32,607 nucleotides of DNA from Calditrichia bacterium (lineage in GTDB: Bacteria > Calditrichota > Calditrichia > RBG-13-44-9 > J075): NCBI GenBank assembly GCA_028284445.1, contig JANQRS010000027.1:1-32607 (forward strand), read 5' to 3'. This document shows positions 23,728 through 30,814 of this stretch, in pieces. The translations under genes and the position numbers were made by a program. The notes beneath the pieces are model-generated. The model had not been told where the DNA came from, did no database searches, and saw nothing but the letters and a program-made list of their open reading frames with translations. Position 1 is the first letter of the stretch. Each line of letters starts with the position of its first letter.

Positions 23728-24096
23728 CTAAATCCACGGCACTTCTTCAACGGTGCGTTCACTGCTATCTACGTCGCCGGTATTGACAGTCCCGGCTGGT
23801 TCAACCAGTAAAATGTAGCACTCCTCCTCCGCAACCGGCCTATGTTCAACGCCCTTTGGTACCACGTATAGATCTCCTTCTTTCATCTTCAGCGTACCAT
23901 CGCGAAATTCGAGATTCAACTCGCCCTTCATGATCATGAACACCTCATCGGTTTCCGGATGTGAATGCCAGACAAATTCGCCCTGGATCTTGGCGATTTT
24001 GAAATGATAGTCATTCATCTGGGCAATGATCTTCGGGGACCATTGCTCTGAGAACAGTTTATATTTTTCAGCGATGTTGACGGTTTTTCGGCTCAT
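23728..24096 (-). CDS. Cupin-domain protein
   Basis: This 122-aa protein is a single small cupin barrel without a signal peptide. The first cupin motif carries H44, H46 and E51 (WHSHPETDE) and the second carries H85 (GDLYVVPKGVEH), giving the usual 3-His/1-Glu metal site. Such small cupins act as sugar isomerases or epimerases, dioxygenases or ligand sensors, and the substrate here is not predictable. AGGAG lies 8 bases before the ATG. It converges on the amidohydrolase gene; upstream it is separated from the TatT-like gene by a 125-base gap with an inverted repeat, so it may have its own promoter. Confidence 0.92.
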   Translation of the reverse strand: MSRKTVNIAEKYKLFSEQWSPKIIAQMNDYHFKIAKIQGEFVWHSHPETDEVFMIMKGELNLEFRDGTLKMKEGDLYVVPKGVEHRPVAEEECYILLVEPAGTVNTGDVDSSERTVEEVPWI

Positions 24097-24130
24097 GATA
24101 TGCTCCTAATAATATCTGTTTTATTTTCTG

Positions 24131-24207
24131 ACAAGATTAACAGGATCAATAGGAAAAAAGCACAGACGCTTACCGAAGCTATCCTGACAATCTTGTAGAT
24201 CCTGTCT
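24131..24207. repeat. Inverted repeat with AGATTAACAGGAT-type arms
   Basis: ACAAGATTAACAGGAT (24131-24146) is the inverted partner of ATCCTGACAATCTTGT (24181-24196) at 14 of 16 positions; a further ATCCTGTC follows at 24200-24207. It fills the gap between the TatT-like and cupin genes. ATCCTGT-rich repeats of this type are dispersed in several uncultured lineages (recalled, not searched). A T-run follows on the plus strand only. Confidence 0.8.
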
Positions 24208-24221
24208 AGTTTTTTTGTTTC

Positions 24222-25199
24222 TCAAAAGAAAAATTCATCAATATTATCCATCAAGATCTGCGCATCGCGGCGGGCCAGGGCATTGACAAATCCATGCACA
24301 GGATATTTGTCTGCCGGCGTATCGATAACTTCCTGCAATATAGCCTGGCATGTTTCTTTTTCACGCGCCGGAATGGCATAGTAACGGGCTTTCATCAACT
24401 TTGCAAACAGCACCTCTCCCCCGGTTAACTCAATAGCGCGATCAAAATGCTCGCGCGCCTTCTGCACATCGCCGCCCAGCATCCGTGGCCTGGCCCCATA
24501 GTAGGCCCCAAAAAAAAGATGCGGTCCAGCTGAGTTGTATGCCTCATCCATTTCCAATACACGTTGCATGATTTCAGCAACGATTGGAATCTCCATGCTG
24601 CGTTCCGGCAGGGCAATCTGAAATATGATCTGCGCTGCCCAGGCGTTCCCCAACCAAAACAAGCCGGGAAGTTCTTTCTCTCCAGCTTTCTTCAAAGCCA
24701 CTCTTATGGCGTCGGGCTTCCCATTTTCAAGGACCTCCGCCAGAGCCCTATTTTCCAAGTGCAAGGCCCTGAGCGCATATCCACGTGAGCGAGAATAAAA
24801 GTCGGTTGCCCTGTCCTTCTGACGTTCCTTTTCGCCGTATTCTGCATCAAATTCGGCCTGCTGAATACGCGGCTCCACAAATGCGAGCGTATATGCAGAA
24901 AATGCCTGAGCGGTCATCAGAAGGAGCTCCTGGTTATCAGGCGCAATCTCTAGCATCCCCTCTAACAGTTTAAGGTTACCGGCAATCGCCGCTTCAGCCA
25001 GTTCGAGATCAGTTTCCCGCTCGAGGGCCGGCCGTGATTGTTTGAGCAAGTCGATGGATTGATTGATCGCCAGGCGATTAAGGCTGCAGGTGGTCAATAA
25101 GAGAGGTAATGGCAGAATCAACAAGAAGTACAGCATTCGTGTTCGCCAAACATGCCGTGAAGACGATGCTTCATTCGGTCGAAAGAGGTAATCGCTCAT
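24222..25199 (-). CDS. TatT-family (TRAP transporter T-component-like) exported protein
   Basis: This protein of about 325 aa is all-helical after an N-terminal hydrophobic segment and resembles TatT, a periplasmic lipoprotein linked to TRAP transporters, with TPR-like helical repeats and a pore for a hydrophobic ligand. Recognisable stretches are the ATDFYSRSRGYALRAL helix and HLFFGAYYGARPRMLGGD, typical of the family. No start has a convincing SD. The ATG at 25199 is chosen because it places Arg residues (RHVWRTR) before the hydrophobic segment; 25283 and 25136 are alternatives. The possible lipobox LLLTTC has Thr instead of Gly/Ala/Ser before Cys, so lipid attachment is uncertain. No TRAP membrane or DctP genes are next to it. 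Confidence 0.8.
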   Translation of the reverse strand: MSDYLFRPNEASSSRHVWRTRMLYFLLILPLPLLLTTCSLNRLAINQSIDLLKQSRPALERETDLELAEAAIAGNLKLLEGMLEIAPDNQELLLMTAQAFSAYTLAFVEPRIQQAEFDAEYGEKERQKDRATDFYSRSRGYALRALHLENRALAEVLENGKPDAIRVALKKAGEKELPGLFWLGNAWAAQIIFQIALPERSMEIPIVAEIMQRVLEMDEAYNSAGPHLFFGAYYGARPRMLGGDVQKAREHFDRAIELTGGEVLFAKLMKARYYAIPAREKETCQAILQEVIDTPADKYPVHGFVNALARRDAQILMDNIDEFFF

Positions 25200-25308
25200 G
25201 AGATATCCCGGCTGGTTAGAAAAAGAGTCGACAGGAAAATAATCACGAGGAAGGGTAGAAACAATGGGATAAAGGAGGATCATAATTTAATTCACAGACA
25301 ACGAATGC

Positions 25309-25356
25309 AAACATCCCCCTGCTTCCCCCTTCGAAGGGGGACACAGGGGGATGTTT
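25309..25356. repeat. C-rich/G-rich palindromic repeat, copy 2
   Basis: A nearly perfect 48-base palindrome: AAACATCCCCCTG at the left end, CAGGGGGATGTTT at the right, and TCCCCCTTCGAAGGGGGA in the middle. It shares the ATCCCCC...GGGGGAT plan with the element at 22232-22278 but not its exact sequence. It lies upstream of the TatT-like gene in a gap between two minus-strand genes. Confidence 0.92.
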
Positions 25357-25388
25357 ATCATTTTCCAGCTCAACTACTTGACTAATTC

Positions 25389-25436
25389 CCAATCAACTAT
25401 TCAACTACTCTACCAATCGCCAATCAACTATTCAAC
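25389..25436. repeat. Direct repeat CCAATCAACTATTCAAC, two copies
   Basis: The 17-base sequence occurs at 25389-25405 and 25420-25436 (period 31). The surrounding sequence is built of similar CAACTA-type pieces (from about 25371) and looks like a decayed short tandem array. It lies between the plug-like lipoprotein gene and the TatT-like gene. Confidence 0.75.
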
Positions 25437-25449
25437 CAATCATCCGTCA

Positions 25450-25848
25450 TCAACGCGTGCTGATTAAGATCACTCCTCCCTCATGCCCCATACCGAAGCG
25501 GTAGCTGGCATCGGAAGCTTTGAAGTATTGCACCCCGGTTATTTCACCGACGCCTATATTGTAGAGTTCACCAATTTCGCCGTACTTAACATTATTTACA
25601 TAGACCGCCGGTTTTACCCTCAAAACACCGCTTCCAACGGTGTACTGCGCCCGAGGATTTAAATATGTCGGACGTAAATAACTTATCAATTCATATGCAT
25701 TTTGAAACGGCTGCTTGCTGAGTGCCTCCTGAATTTCATCATTCTCTATTTTGTTCGAGGATTTCGTTCCCTGTCCGGCACTACTTGAAGAAGCACCGCA
25801 GCCTGCAAAGATGAAGATAAGAATGATTAAAGCAATCAAATTTTTCAT
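25450..25848 (-). CDS. Small lipoprotein with a TonB-receptor plug-like domain
   Basis: This 132-aa protein starts at the ATG at 25848, giving a clean lipoprotein signal (MKNLIALIILIFIFAGC, lipid-modified C17). An earlier in-frame start at 25902 would run through the hairpin downstream of susD. After a Ser-rich linker, residues about 55-132 resemble part of a TonB-dependent receptor plug: VYVNNVKYGEIGEL, then VGEITGVQYFKASDAS, then GGVILISTR. These correspond to VVYIDGIRVEN, IESVEVLKGP and NGVVLITTK in the SusC-like protein encoded nearby. No beta-barrel follows. It is third in order after susC and susD, 105 bases past susD and behind a hairpin. A periplasm-facing accessory of the SusC/D system is an inference. 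Confidence 0.85.
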   Translation of the reverse strand: MKNLIALIILIFIFAGCGASSSSAGQGTKSSNKIENDEIQEALSKQPFQNAYELISYLRPTYLNPRAQYTVGSGVLRVKPAVYVNNVKYGEIGELYNIGVGEITGVQYFKASDASYRFGMGHEGGVILISTR

Positions 25849-25872
25849 CAGGCCTGCCCTTCTACTAAAACG

Positions 25873-25907
25873 CGCGAATGCCTCATTTGAAGAACGAGGC
25901 ATTCGTG
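25873..25907 (-). terminator. Hairpin between susD and the plug-like lipoprotein gene
   Basis: CGCGAATGCCTC (25873-25884) and GAGGCATTCGTG (25896-25907) form a 12-bp stem with one G-T pair and an 11-base loop. On the minus strand it is followed by CGTTTTAG, a weak T-run. It probably reduces, but need not block, read-through from susD into the lipoprotein gene. Confidence 0.65.
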
Positions 25908-25953
25908 CTAAAGATTTTTTACTCCTGACAACCAGACAGCCAATCAGGAGAAA

Positions 25954-27153
25954 TTACAGATTCGGGTTAATGTTTCTTTCCTGCTGAGTAATCGGCAGAT
26001 ATTCCCAGCTACCGGACGGCAAGTGGAACGTTCCGCTTCGGCGCTGGTCAATCAGACGATTGCCGGTGCAAAAAAGCGTCTTCTCTCGTTCGACCATCAA
26101 ATCTTCCAATGTCAGGCTTGAGAGAGCACCAATTCCGTATGACGCGCGAACTGCGTTCACTTCAGCAAGACCATCGCCGGTGCCATTACGGATTGCCAGT
26201 TCAGCGAGAATCAGGTGATTTTCCTGCCAGGTAAATACTTCATACGAAGATTCTCTTGCGGTGTACTTATCCTGAACATAGTAAATCGTCATGCTGGTAC
26301 CTTCTTCTTCACGCAGCGGGATACGGGCTGCTTCCGCCGGATCAGCAGTAACATAATCATTGAATCGGAAATCCACCACCCATTGCACACGGCCATTACC
26401 CGCCTGCTGATAATAGCGATTTGTCCATTCGACATTATGAAGCGCCACAAACGGTTCATCAATATCTTTCATGCCATTAGCAGCAAATGCCGCGGCGTTG
26501 CTGTAATCACCGCTATAGAGATAAATACGGGCAATTAATGAGTTGACAACTCTCTCGGCCGTAGTATCAGGCGCCTGAGCCAATGCAGCATTTAGTTTAT
26601 CAATCGCTTCTGCGTACAATTGTGCGGTCGGTATAAAAGGACCAACATCTATCGGCCCCCCGCCCTGGGTTTCTGTCAGGCCAAAATAGGAGCCCAGAAA
26701 GTAGCGCCCCATACCGCTATAGAAATTACTGGCATACTCGGCTTCGGCACGCACATCATCGGTCAATCCATCCATTTGATCGAGGCGCTCCAGGAGCCCG
26801 TCAGAGAAAAAGATTAGCTCACCGATGTCATTGTAAATCCCGTCAACCGTGTTATTATCCAGTTGAATATCACCTTCATCAATTTCCTTGTAACTCGGGA
26901 AGGTTGCCAATGGAAGGTCCTGATCGAAAAAGAGCATATCTGCCAAACCATCGGCCAGCATCGCAACGCGCCCGGCGCTGGTTGCGAATCGTTGTTGCAG
27001 TCCCTTTACAATGAACGGGACCTGTGCGGGATCATTAAGCAGTTCATCATCGACTTCGTCGATCAACGGATCGATATCCTGGACAAAATCTTCACAGGAT
27101 CCCAGAATCCCCAGGACCAGGAATAGCGACAATATCATCAAAATCTTGTTCAT
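25954..27153 (-). CDS. SusD/RagB-like outer-membrane lipoprotein
   Basis: This 399-aa protein has a lipoprotein signal ending GILGSC (C20) and the helical, TPR-like body of SusD/RagB proteins, with family-like stretches near AEAEYASNFYSGMGRYFLGSYFG (broadly residues 135-160), LIARIYLYSGDYSNAAAFA and, at the C-terminus, LMVEREKTLFCTGNRLIDQRR. SusD proteins lie on the outer-membrane surface as a lid over their SusC transporter and bind the substrate, often a glycan. At 399 aa it is shorter than most Bacteroidetes SusD (about 500-600 aa). AAAGGAGAG precedes the ATG by 7 bases. It starts 66 bases after the SusC-like gene, so the pair is an operon. Confidence 0.93.
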   Translation of the reverse strand: MNKILMILSLFLVLGILGSCEDFVQDIDPLIDEVDDELLNDPAQVPFIVKGLQQRFATSAGRVAMLADGLADMLFFDQDLPLATFPSYKEIDEGDIQLDNNTVDGIYNDIGELIFFSDGLLERLDQMDGLTDDVRAEAEYASNFYSGMGRYFLGSYFGLTETQGGGPIDVGPFIPTAQLYAEAIDKLNAALAQAPDTTAERVVNSLIARIYLYSGDYSNAAAFAANGMKDIDEPFVALHNVEWTNRYYQQAGNGRVQWVVDFRFNDYVTADPAEAARIPLREEEGTSMTIYYVQDKYTARESSYEVFTWQENHLILAELAIRNGTGDGLAEVNAVRASYGIGALSSLTLEDLMVEREKTLFCTGNRLIDQRRSGTFHLPSGSWEYLPITQQERNINPNL

Positions 27154-27219
27154 TATAATCTCTCCTTTATGAGCAATTTTCGGGTTTCAGCTTGATACTA
27201 CTTTCCATACATGTCACGA

Positions 27220-30165
27220 TTAGAAACCTAATTGCACATAAACGTTAAATGAGCGTGGATTCTGAAGCGTCAGGAAGTCCTGTCCGCGACTGAGGCTACG
27301 TGCACCTCTCCAGTTGACTTCGGGATCTGCACCCGAATATTTGGTGGCGGTCCACAAATTGCGTCCACTAACACCAATAACGATATCCCTCACATAGCGA
27401 TTATAGTTGAAATTCTTCAACAGATCGCGCAGGCTATAGTTAACGCTGATTTCACGGAACTTGAAGAAATCGCCATCTTCTATAAAGTTGCTCTGAACGT
27501 TTCCGTCGTTGTTGGCCAATTCCACAGCAGCCGCGTTATATTCCGAGGAACCGACCACAAATTGCGCCAGATTTTCTTCGCCTTCCGGCGGAGTACTGGA
27601 CAGTCCGAGCTGATAACGAAGGCGATTCACAAGCGGATCGTTGCCAAAACGAACTGAGAAGCGGCGAGTATTGTTATACACCTTGTGGCCGGTGGCCCAG
27701 TCAACCAGTCCGTAGATATTCAGATTGCGCATCAGCGTGATATTCAATGAAAATGAGCCGTTATAATCTGGCACCGGATTACCAAGAGCAACACGATCTT
27801 CGGTCAATTCCGGACCAAGATAACTGCCATCAGTGTCGAATAGTGCGCCAACAACATCTTCAATATAGAACTCATGATTTGGGAGGCCTTCTTTGGTGAC
27901 ATTGACATCAAATCCGTCAAATATGGGCTGTGCGCCACCGAGATCAACCACTTCATTCGTCTGATATGCGTTTACGAGATTAAAACCGATCTGAAAATTA
28001 CGGGTTCTGACCGGCGCACCTTGCAAGAGCGTTTCGAAACCCGAGCCTTCGATCTTGCCAATATTAAACGGAACCGGGCTGGCTGTTTCACCGGACGAGG
28101 GGGCATTATTGAAATCAATAATTGACTCTTCGGCACTTTGGAGATAATAAGTAAATTCCAGTGAATAGTTGCTGAAAATTTCGGTGTCGAAGCCGATTTC
28201 AAACTCTTTGACCTTTTCCGGCTGGATTTCAATATTGCCGATACTGGATAATACCGCACCACCGCCATGGCCACCGGACTCGGCTTCCCACAATCTCAGG
28301 ATTGCGTCGGTCGGTTCAGGAAGAATGCCTGCTTCACCATAGGCAGCGCGTAGCTTAAACAAATTGAAAATCCCCGGCATAATCCCCATCTGATCGAGGC
28401 GCGCTGCAAAACTGACATGCGGATAAAAGATGCTGGGCGCATCGAGACCTACCGAGCTCGCGAAGTCATTACGAATACCCAGTGTAGCAAAATAAGTTTC
28501 GTCAAATGATAACGAGTGATCGGTGAAGATTCCGGCGGTCTTGCTATGAATCTTGGTTTCACCCTTGGCAATCAAATCTACCCCGGCACCGATTTCTGTA
28601 ATCAATTCGGTATCGAAATTCTGAGCCGAAAAGTTATTCGTGGTCAGGGTTTGATCGAAGAGCTGAGTACCAACAATAGATGTCGCTTTAATTCGGCTTC
28701 CGAGACTGTAATTGTAGTTAACATTGAAGTCCGCAGTAACCTGGTTATTATCACGATTCCAAATCACCCGCTCACCATTGACAACCCCACTGAACGGAAG
28801 GTTCGAGGGACGCGTTTCATCCTGACGGGTGCCGGAATTGTCGATTCCGAGACTGGCGCGCGCTTCCAATCCTGCGATTGGACGATAAGAGGCCTGAAAC
28901 CCACCCAGGAAACGATTGGTTTCCCATGCATCATCAAAATTGGCAATGGAAGTGCTATCCGTAAAGCGATAAGAATTTGCAAATAAAAGGGTATTGCCTA
29001 GCCATCCGAGGGTATTATTATCATTTTGCGGACGTTCAGCATCACTTTGGGAAAATCCGGCATTTACGCTGAAATTCAGCTTTTCATGAGGAATCACATC
29101 AATGTTAGCCCGAAAGTTCTGGCGATCTTGCCAGGTATTCAGGATATGTCCTTCTTCAAAGCGATCTTCAAATGACGTATAGTATTTAATAAAATTATTA
29201 CCGCCGGAAATATTCAGATTGTGCTGCCGTAATGTCCCAGTAATAAAGATATTATTGGCATCATTGGCGCTGACAAAATCTTCTTCGCTATATTCGAACG
29301 ATTGGCTATTGGTTCCCGAGGTAAATTTGTAGTTGACATCCATAGAACCGCGTGGATCCGAGCTAACACGTCCTTTTTTGGTGGTTATTAATACGACTCC
29401 GTTTGACCCATTGGTGCCGTAAGTCGATGCGGCCGCCGGTCCCTTCAAGACTTCTACGCTTTCGATATCATCAGGATTCAGATCGGCTAATGTGCTCATA
29501 CGCTGTCCACCGGCACTGAAGGTGCCTTCACCTTGCATCTGAGCGTTTTCTACCCGGATTCCGTCAATATAAACCACCGGCTGTCCCTGCCCGTTCAATC
29601 CACCGCCCGAACGCACGATAAAGCGATATCCTGATCCGATATTTCCGGATGACGAACGAACCTGCACGCCAGCTACTTTGCCGTTCAACAGCTGATTGAG
29701 GCTGGAATAATTGGTTTTATCGGTCAGTTCAGAAGCGGAAACGCGAGAGACAGCTACCTCGGCAACAGCCTTGGAGCGTTTGTTTGCGATACCGGTTACA
29801 ACAACTTCCTCACTTTGAAATACGTCTTTGGCGAGTTTGAGTGAAAGGCGGGTTAAATCATCTGAGGATGAAACAGTTTGTGAGTAGAGCTTATAACCAA
29901 CGTAACTTGCTACCAGTGTTACTTCACCTTCAAAATCGTATTCAAAGGAAAAATAACCATCTGAATCAGTTGCACCACCGGCAATTGTGCCTTGAATGTA
30001 TACATTGGCGCCAATTAGTGGTTCATCGGTCGATGCATCACTTACGAGCCCTTTAATTTCACTTGCCTGTACAGCAGTAAATGAAATAAAGAGAGCTACT
30101 AATACGACATTCAGCCAAGCTGGAATCCCCCTTTGGGATGCCGTTGCTGACACTAAACTATTCAT
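27220..30165 (-). CDS. SusC/RagA-like TonB-dependent outer-membrane transporter
   Basis: This 981-aa protein has a signal peptide (about 1-34), a carboxypeptidase-D-like regulatory domain (about 36-120, SEIKGLVSDASTDEPLIGAN), a TonB-receptor plug (about 120-240, with IESVEVLKGPAAASTYGTNG) and a large outer-membrane beta-barrel. The ATG at 30165 is preferred because GGGGAG lies just before it and the signal peptide then begins at residue 1; a TTG 84 bases upstream is weaker. With SusD it should form the energy-dependent uptake complex for a large substrate, powered through TonB. The substrate cannot be read from sequence. It heads the susC-susD operon and is divergent from the beta-helix gene across a 649-base gap. 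Confidence 0.95.
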   Translation of the reverse strand: MNSLVSATASQRGIPAWLNVVLVALFISFTAVQASEIKGLVSDASTDEPLIGANVYIQGTIAGGATDSDGYFSFEYDFEGEVTLVASYVGYKLYSQTVSSSDDLTRLSLKLAKDVFQSEEVVVTGIANKRSKAVAEVAVSRVSASELTDKTNYSSLNQLLNGKVAGVQVRSSSGNIGSGYRFIVRSGGGLNGQGQPVVYIDGIRVENAQMQGEGTFSAGGQRMSTLADLNPDDIESVEVLKGPAAASTYGTNGSNGVVLITTKKGRVSSDPRGSMDVNYKFTSGTNSQSFEYSEEDFVSANDANNIFITGTLRQHNLNISGGNNFIKYYTSFEDRFEEGHILNTWQDRQNFRANIDVIPHEKLNFSVNAGFSQSDAERPQNDNNTLGWLGNTLLFANSYRFTDSTSIANFDDAWETNRFLGGFQASYRPIAGLEARASLGIDNSGTRQDETRPSNLPFSGVVNGERVIWNRDNNQVTADFNVNYNYSLGSRIKATSIVGTQLFDQTLTTNNFSAQNFDTELITEIGAGVDLIAKGETKIHSKTAGIFTDHSLSFDETYFATLGIRNDFASSVGLDAPSIFYPHVSFAARLDQMGIMPGIFNLFKLRAAYGEAGILPEPTDAILRLWEAESGGHGGGAVLSSIGNIEIQPEKVKEFEIGFDTEIFSNYSLEFTYYLQSAEESIIDFNNAPSSGETASPVPFNIGKIEGSGFETLLQGAPVRTRNFQIGFNLVNAYQTNEVVDLGGAQPIFDGFDVNVTKEGLPNHEFYIEDVVGALFDTDGSYLGPELTEDRVALGNPVPDYNGSFSLNITLMRNLNIYGLVDWATGHKVYNNTRRFSVRFGNDPLVNRLRYQLGLSSTPPEGEENLAQFVVGSSEYNAAAVELANNDGNVQSNFIEDGDFFKFREISVNYSLRDLLKNFNYNRYVRDIVIGVSGRNLWTATKYSGADPEVNWRGARSLSRGQDFLTLQNPRSFNVYVQLGF

Positions 30166-30218
30166 AGTTCTCCCCCTATAATAGCTTAGGTTAACAGTTA
30201 GTAGACAATTAGATCGTA

Positions 30219-30277
30219 CCCGTACAATACGGGACGAGAAATGTTGCAAAAAATTTTATGTCATATACATCTCCTTT
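30219..30277 (-). promoter_or_regulatory. Possible susC leader: hairpin and mini-frame with strong SD
   Basis: CCCGTA and TACGGG (30219-30233) form a 6-bp stem with a 3-base loop, 53 bases upstream of the susC ATG. Further upstream on the minus strand AAAGGAG (30271-30277) stands 6 bases before an ATG at 30264, which reads only ATG ACA TAA. If transcribed, the mini-frame would engage ribosomes before susC. There is no evidence for transcription beyond position. Confidence 0.3.
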
Positions 30278-30701
30278 CAAGCCGTTTCTTATTGGTTAAA
30301 CCCACTACCCCAGCTCAACAAGTGTATCCACACATTATTTTTTTGTATGACGAAAACAGATACTGATCTATTTCAGAGGGTTGATAAACATCCTATAGAG
30401 GTTGTTTACCGGACATCATATCGATTGGAATGTGCGTCAGTCGAAAAAGCGGGCGACCCACATGAAACACTGGCCCCAGCCCTGACGTCAGCTTCTTTCG
30501 GATTGCAAAGTTGTTTCAAAGGCGCTTCAACAGCCTTCATTTATGCCGGGAATATACGGAAAATTTTAAATTTAGCAAATTTTTTGCCCGGGATTTATTT
30601 GACTTCGATTTCCCTTTTTGAGGCAGTCCGCATTCCTTTAAAATTGGCACTATTCGACGAGTATTGAGTTCAAATTAACGCGATGACACAAGCGATTCAA
30701 T

Positions 30702-30724
30702 ACCCCATTGGGGTTAATTTTTTT
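30702..30724 (+). terminator. Short hairpin with T-run upstream of the beta-helix gene
   Basis: ACCCC and GGGGT form a 5-bp stem with an ATT loop (30702-30714), followed by TAA and seven T. It points on the plus strand with no certain gene upstream. It could end a small RNA or antisense transcript from the divergent region, or be fortuitous. Confidence 0.4.
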
Positions 30725-30814
30725 AGAATTTCAATCGAATTTCCCCGGTTTTTCCTTTCCTCACCAGCAGACTGGTTGTATTATGACACTGCTTAAATTG
30801 CTACCAAAAAGTTT

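Larger units (their letters stand above)
30166..30814. other. Divergent intergenic region, 649 bp
   Basis: The gap separates susC (minus) from the beta-helix gene (plus). It holds a short hairpin and a leader mini-frame on the susC side (30219-30277) and a terminator-like hairpin at 30702-30724 (plus). An open frame of 106 codons (30347-30667, plus) lacks an SD and recognisable similarity and is not called as a gene. Promoters for both genes must lie here but no convincing -35/-10 pair stands out. Confidence 0.6.

Noticed and set aside
30347..30667. Open frame of 106 codons in the susC/beta-helix gap
   Set aside because: No SD, mixed composition and no family resemblance; kept only as a possible transcript in the findings.
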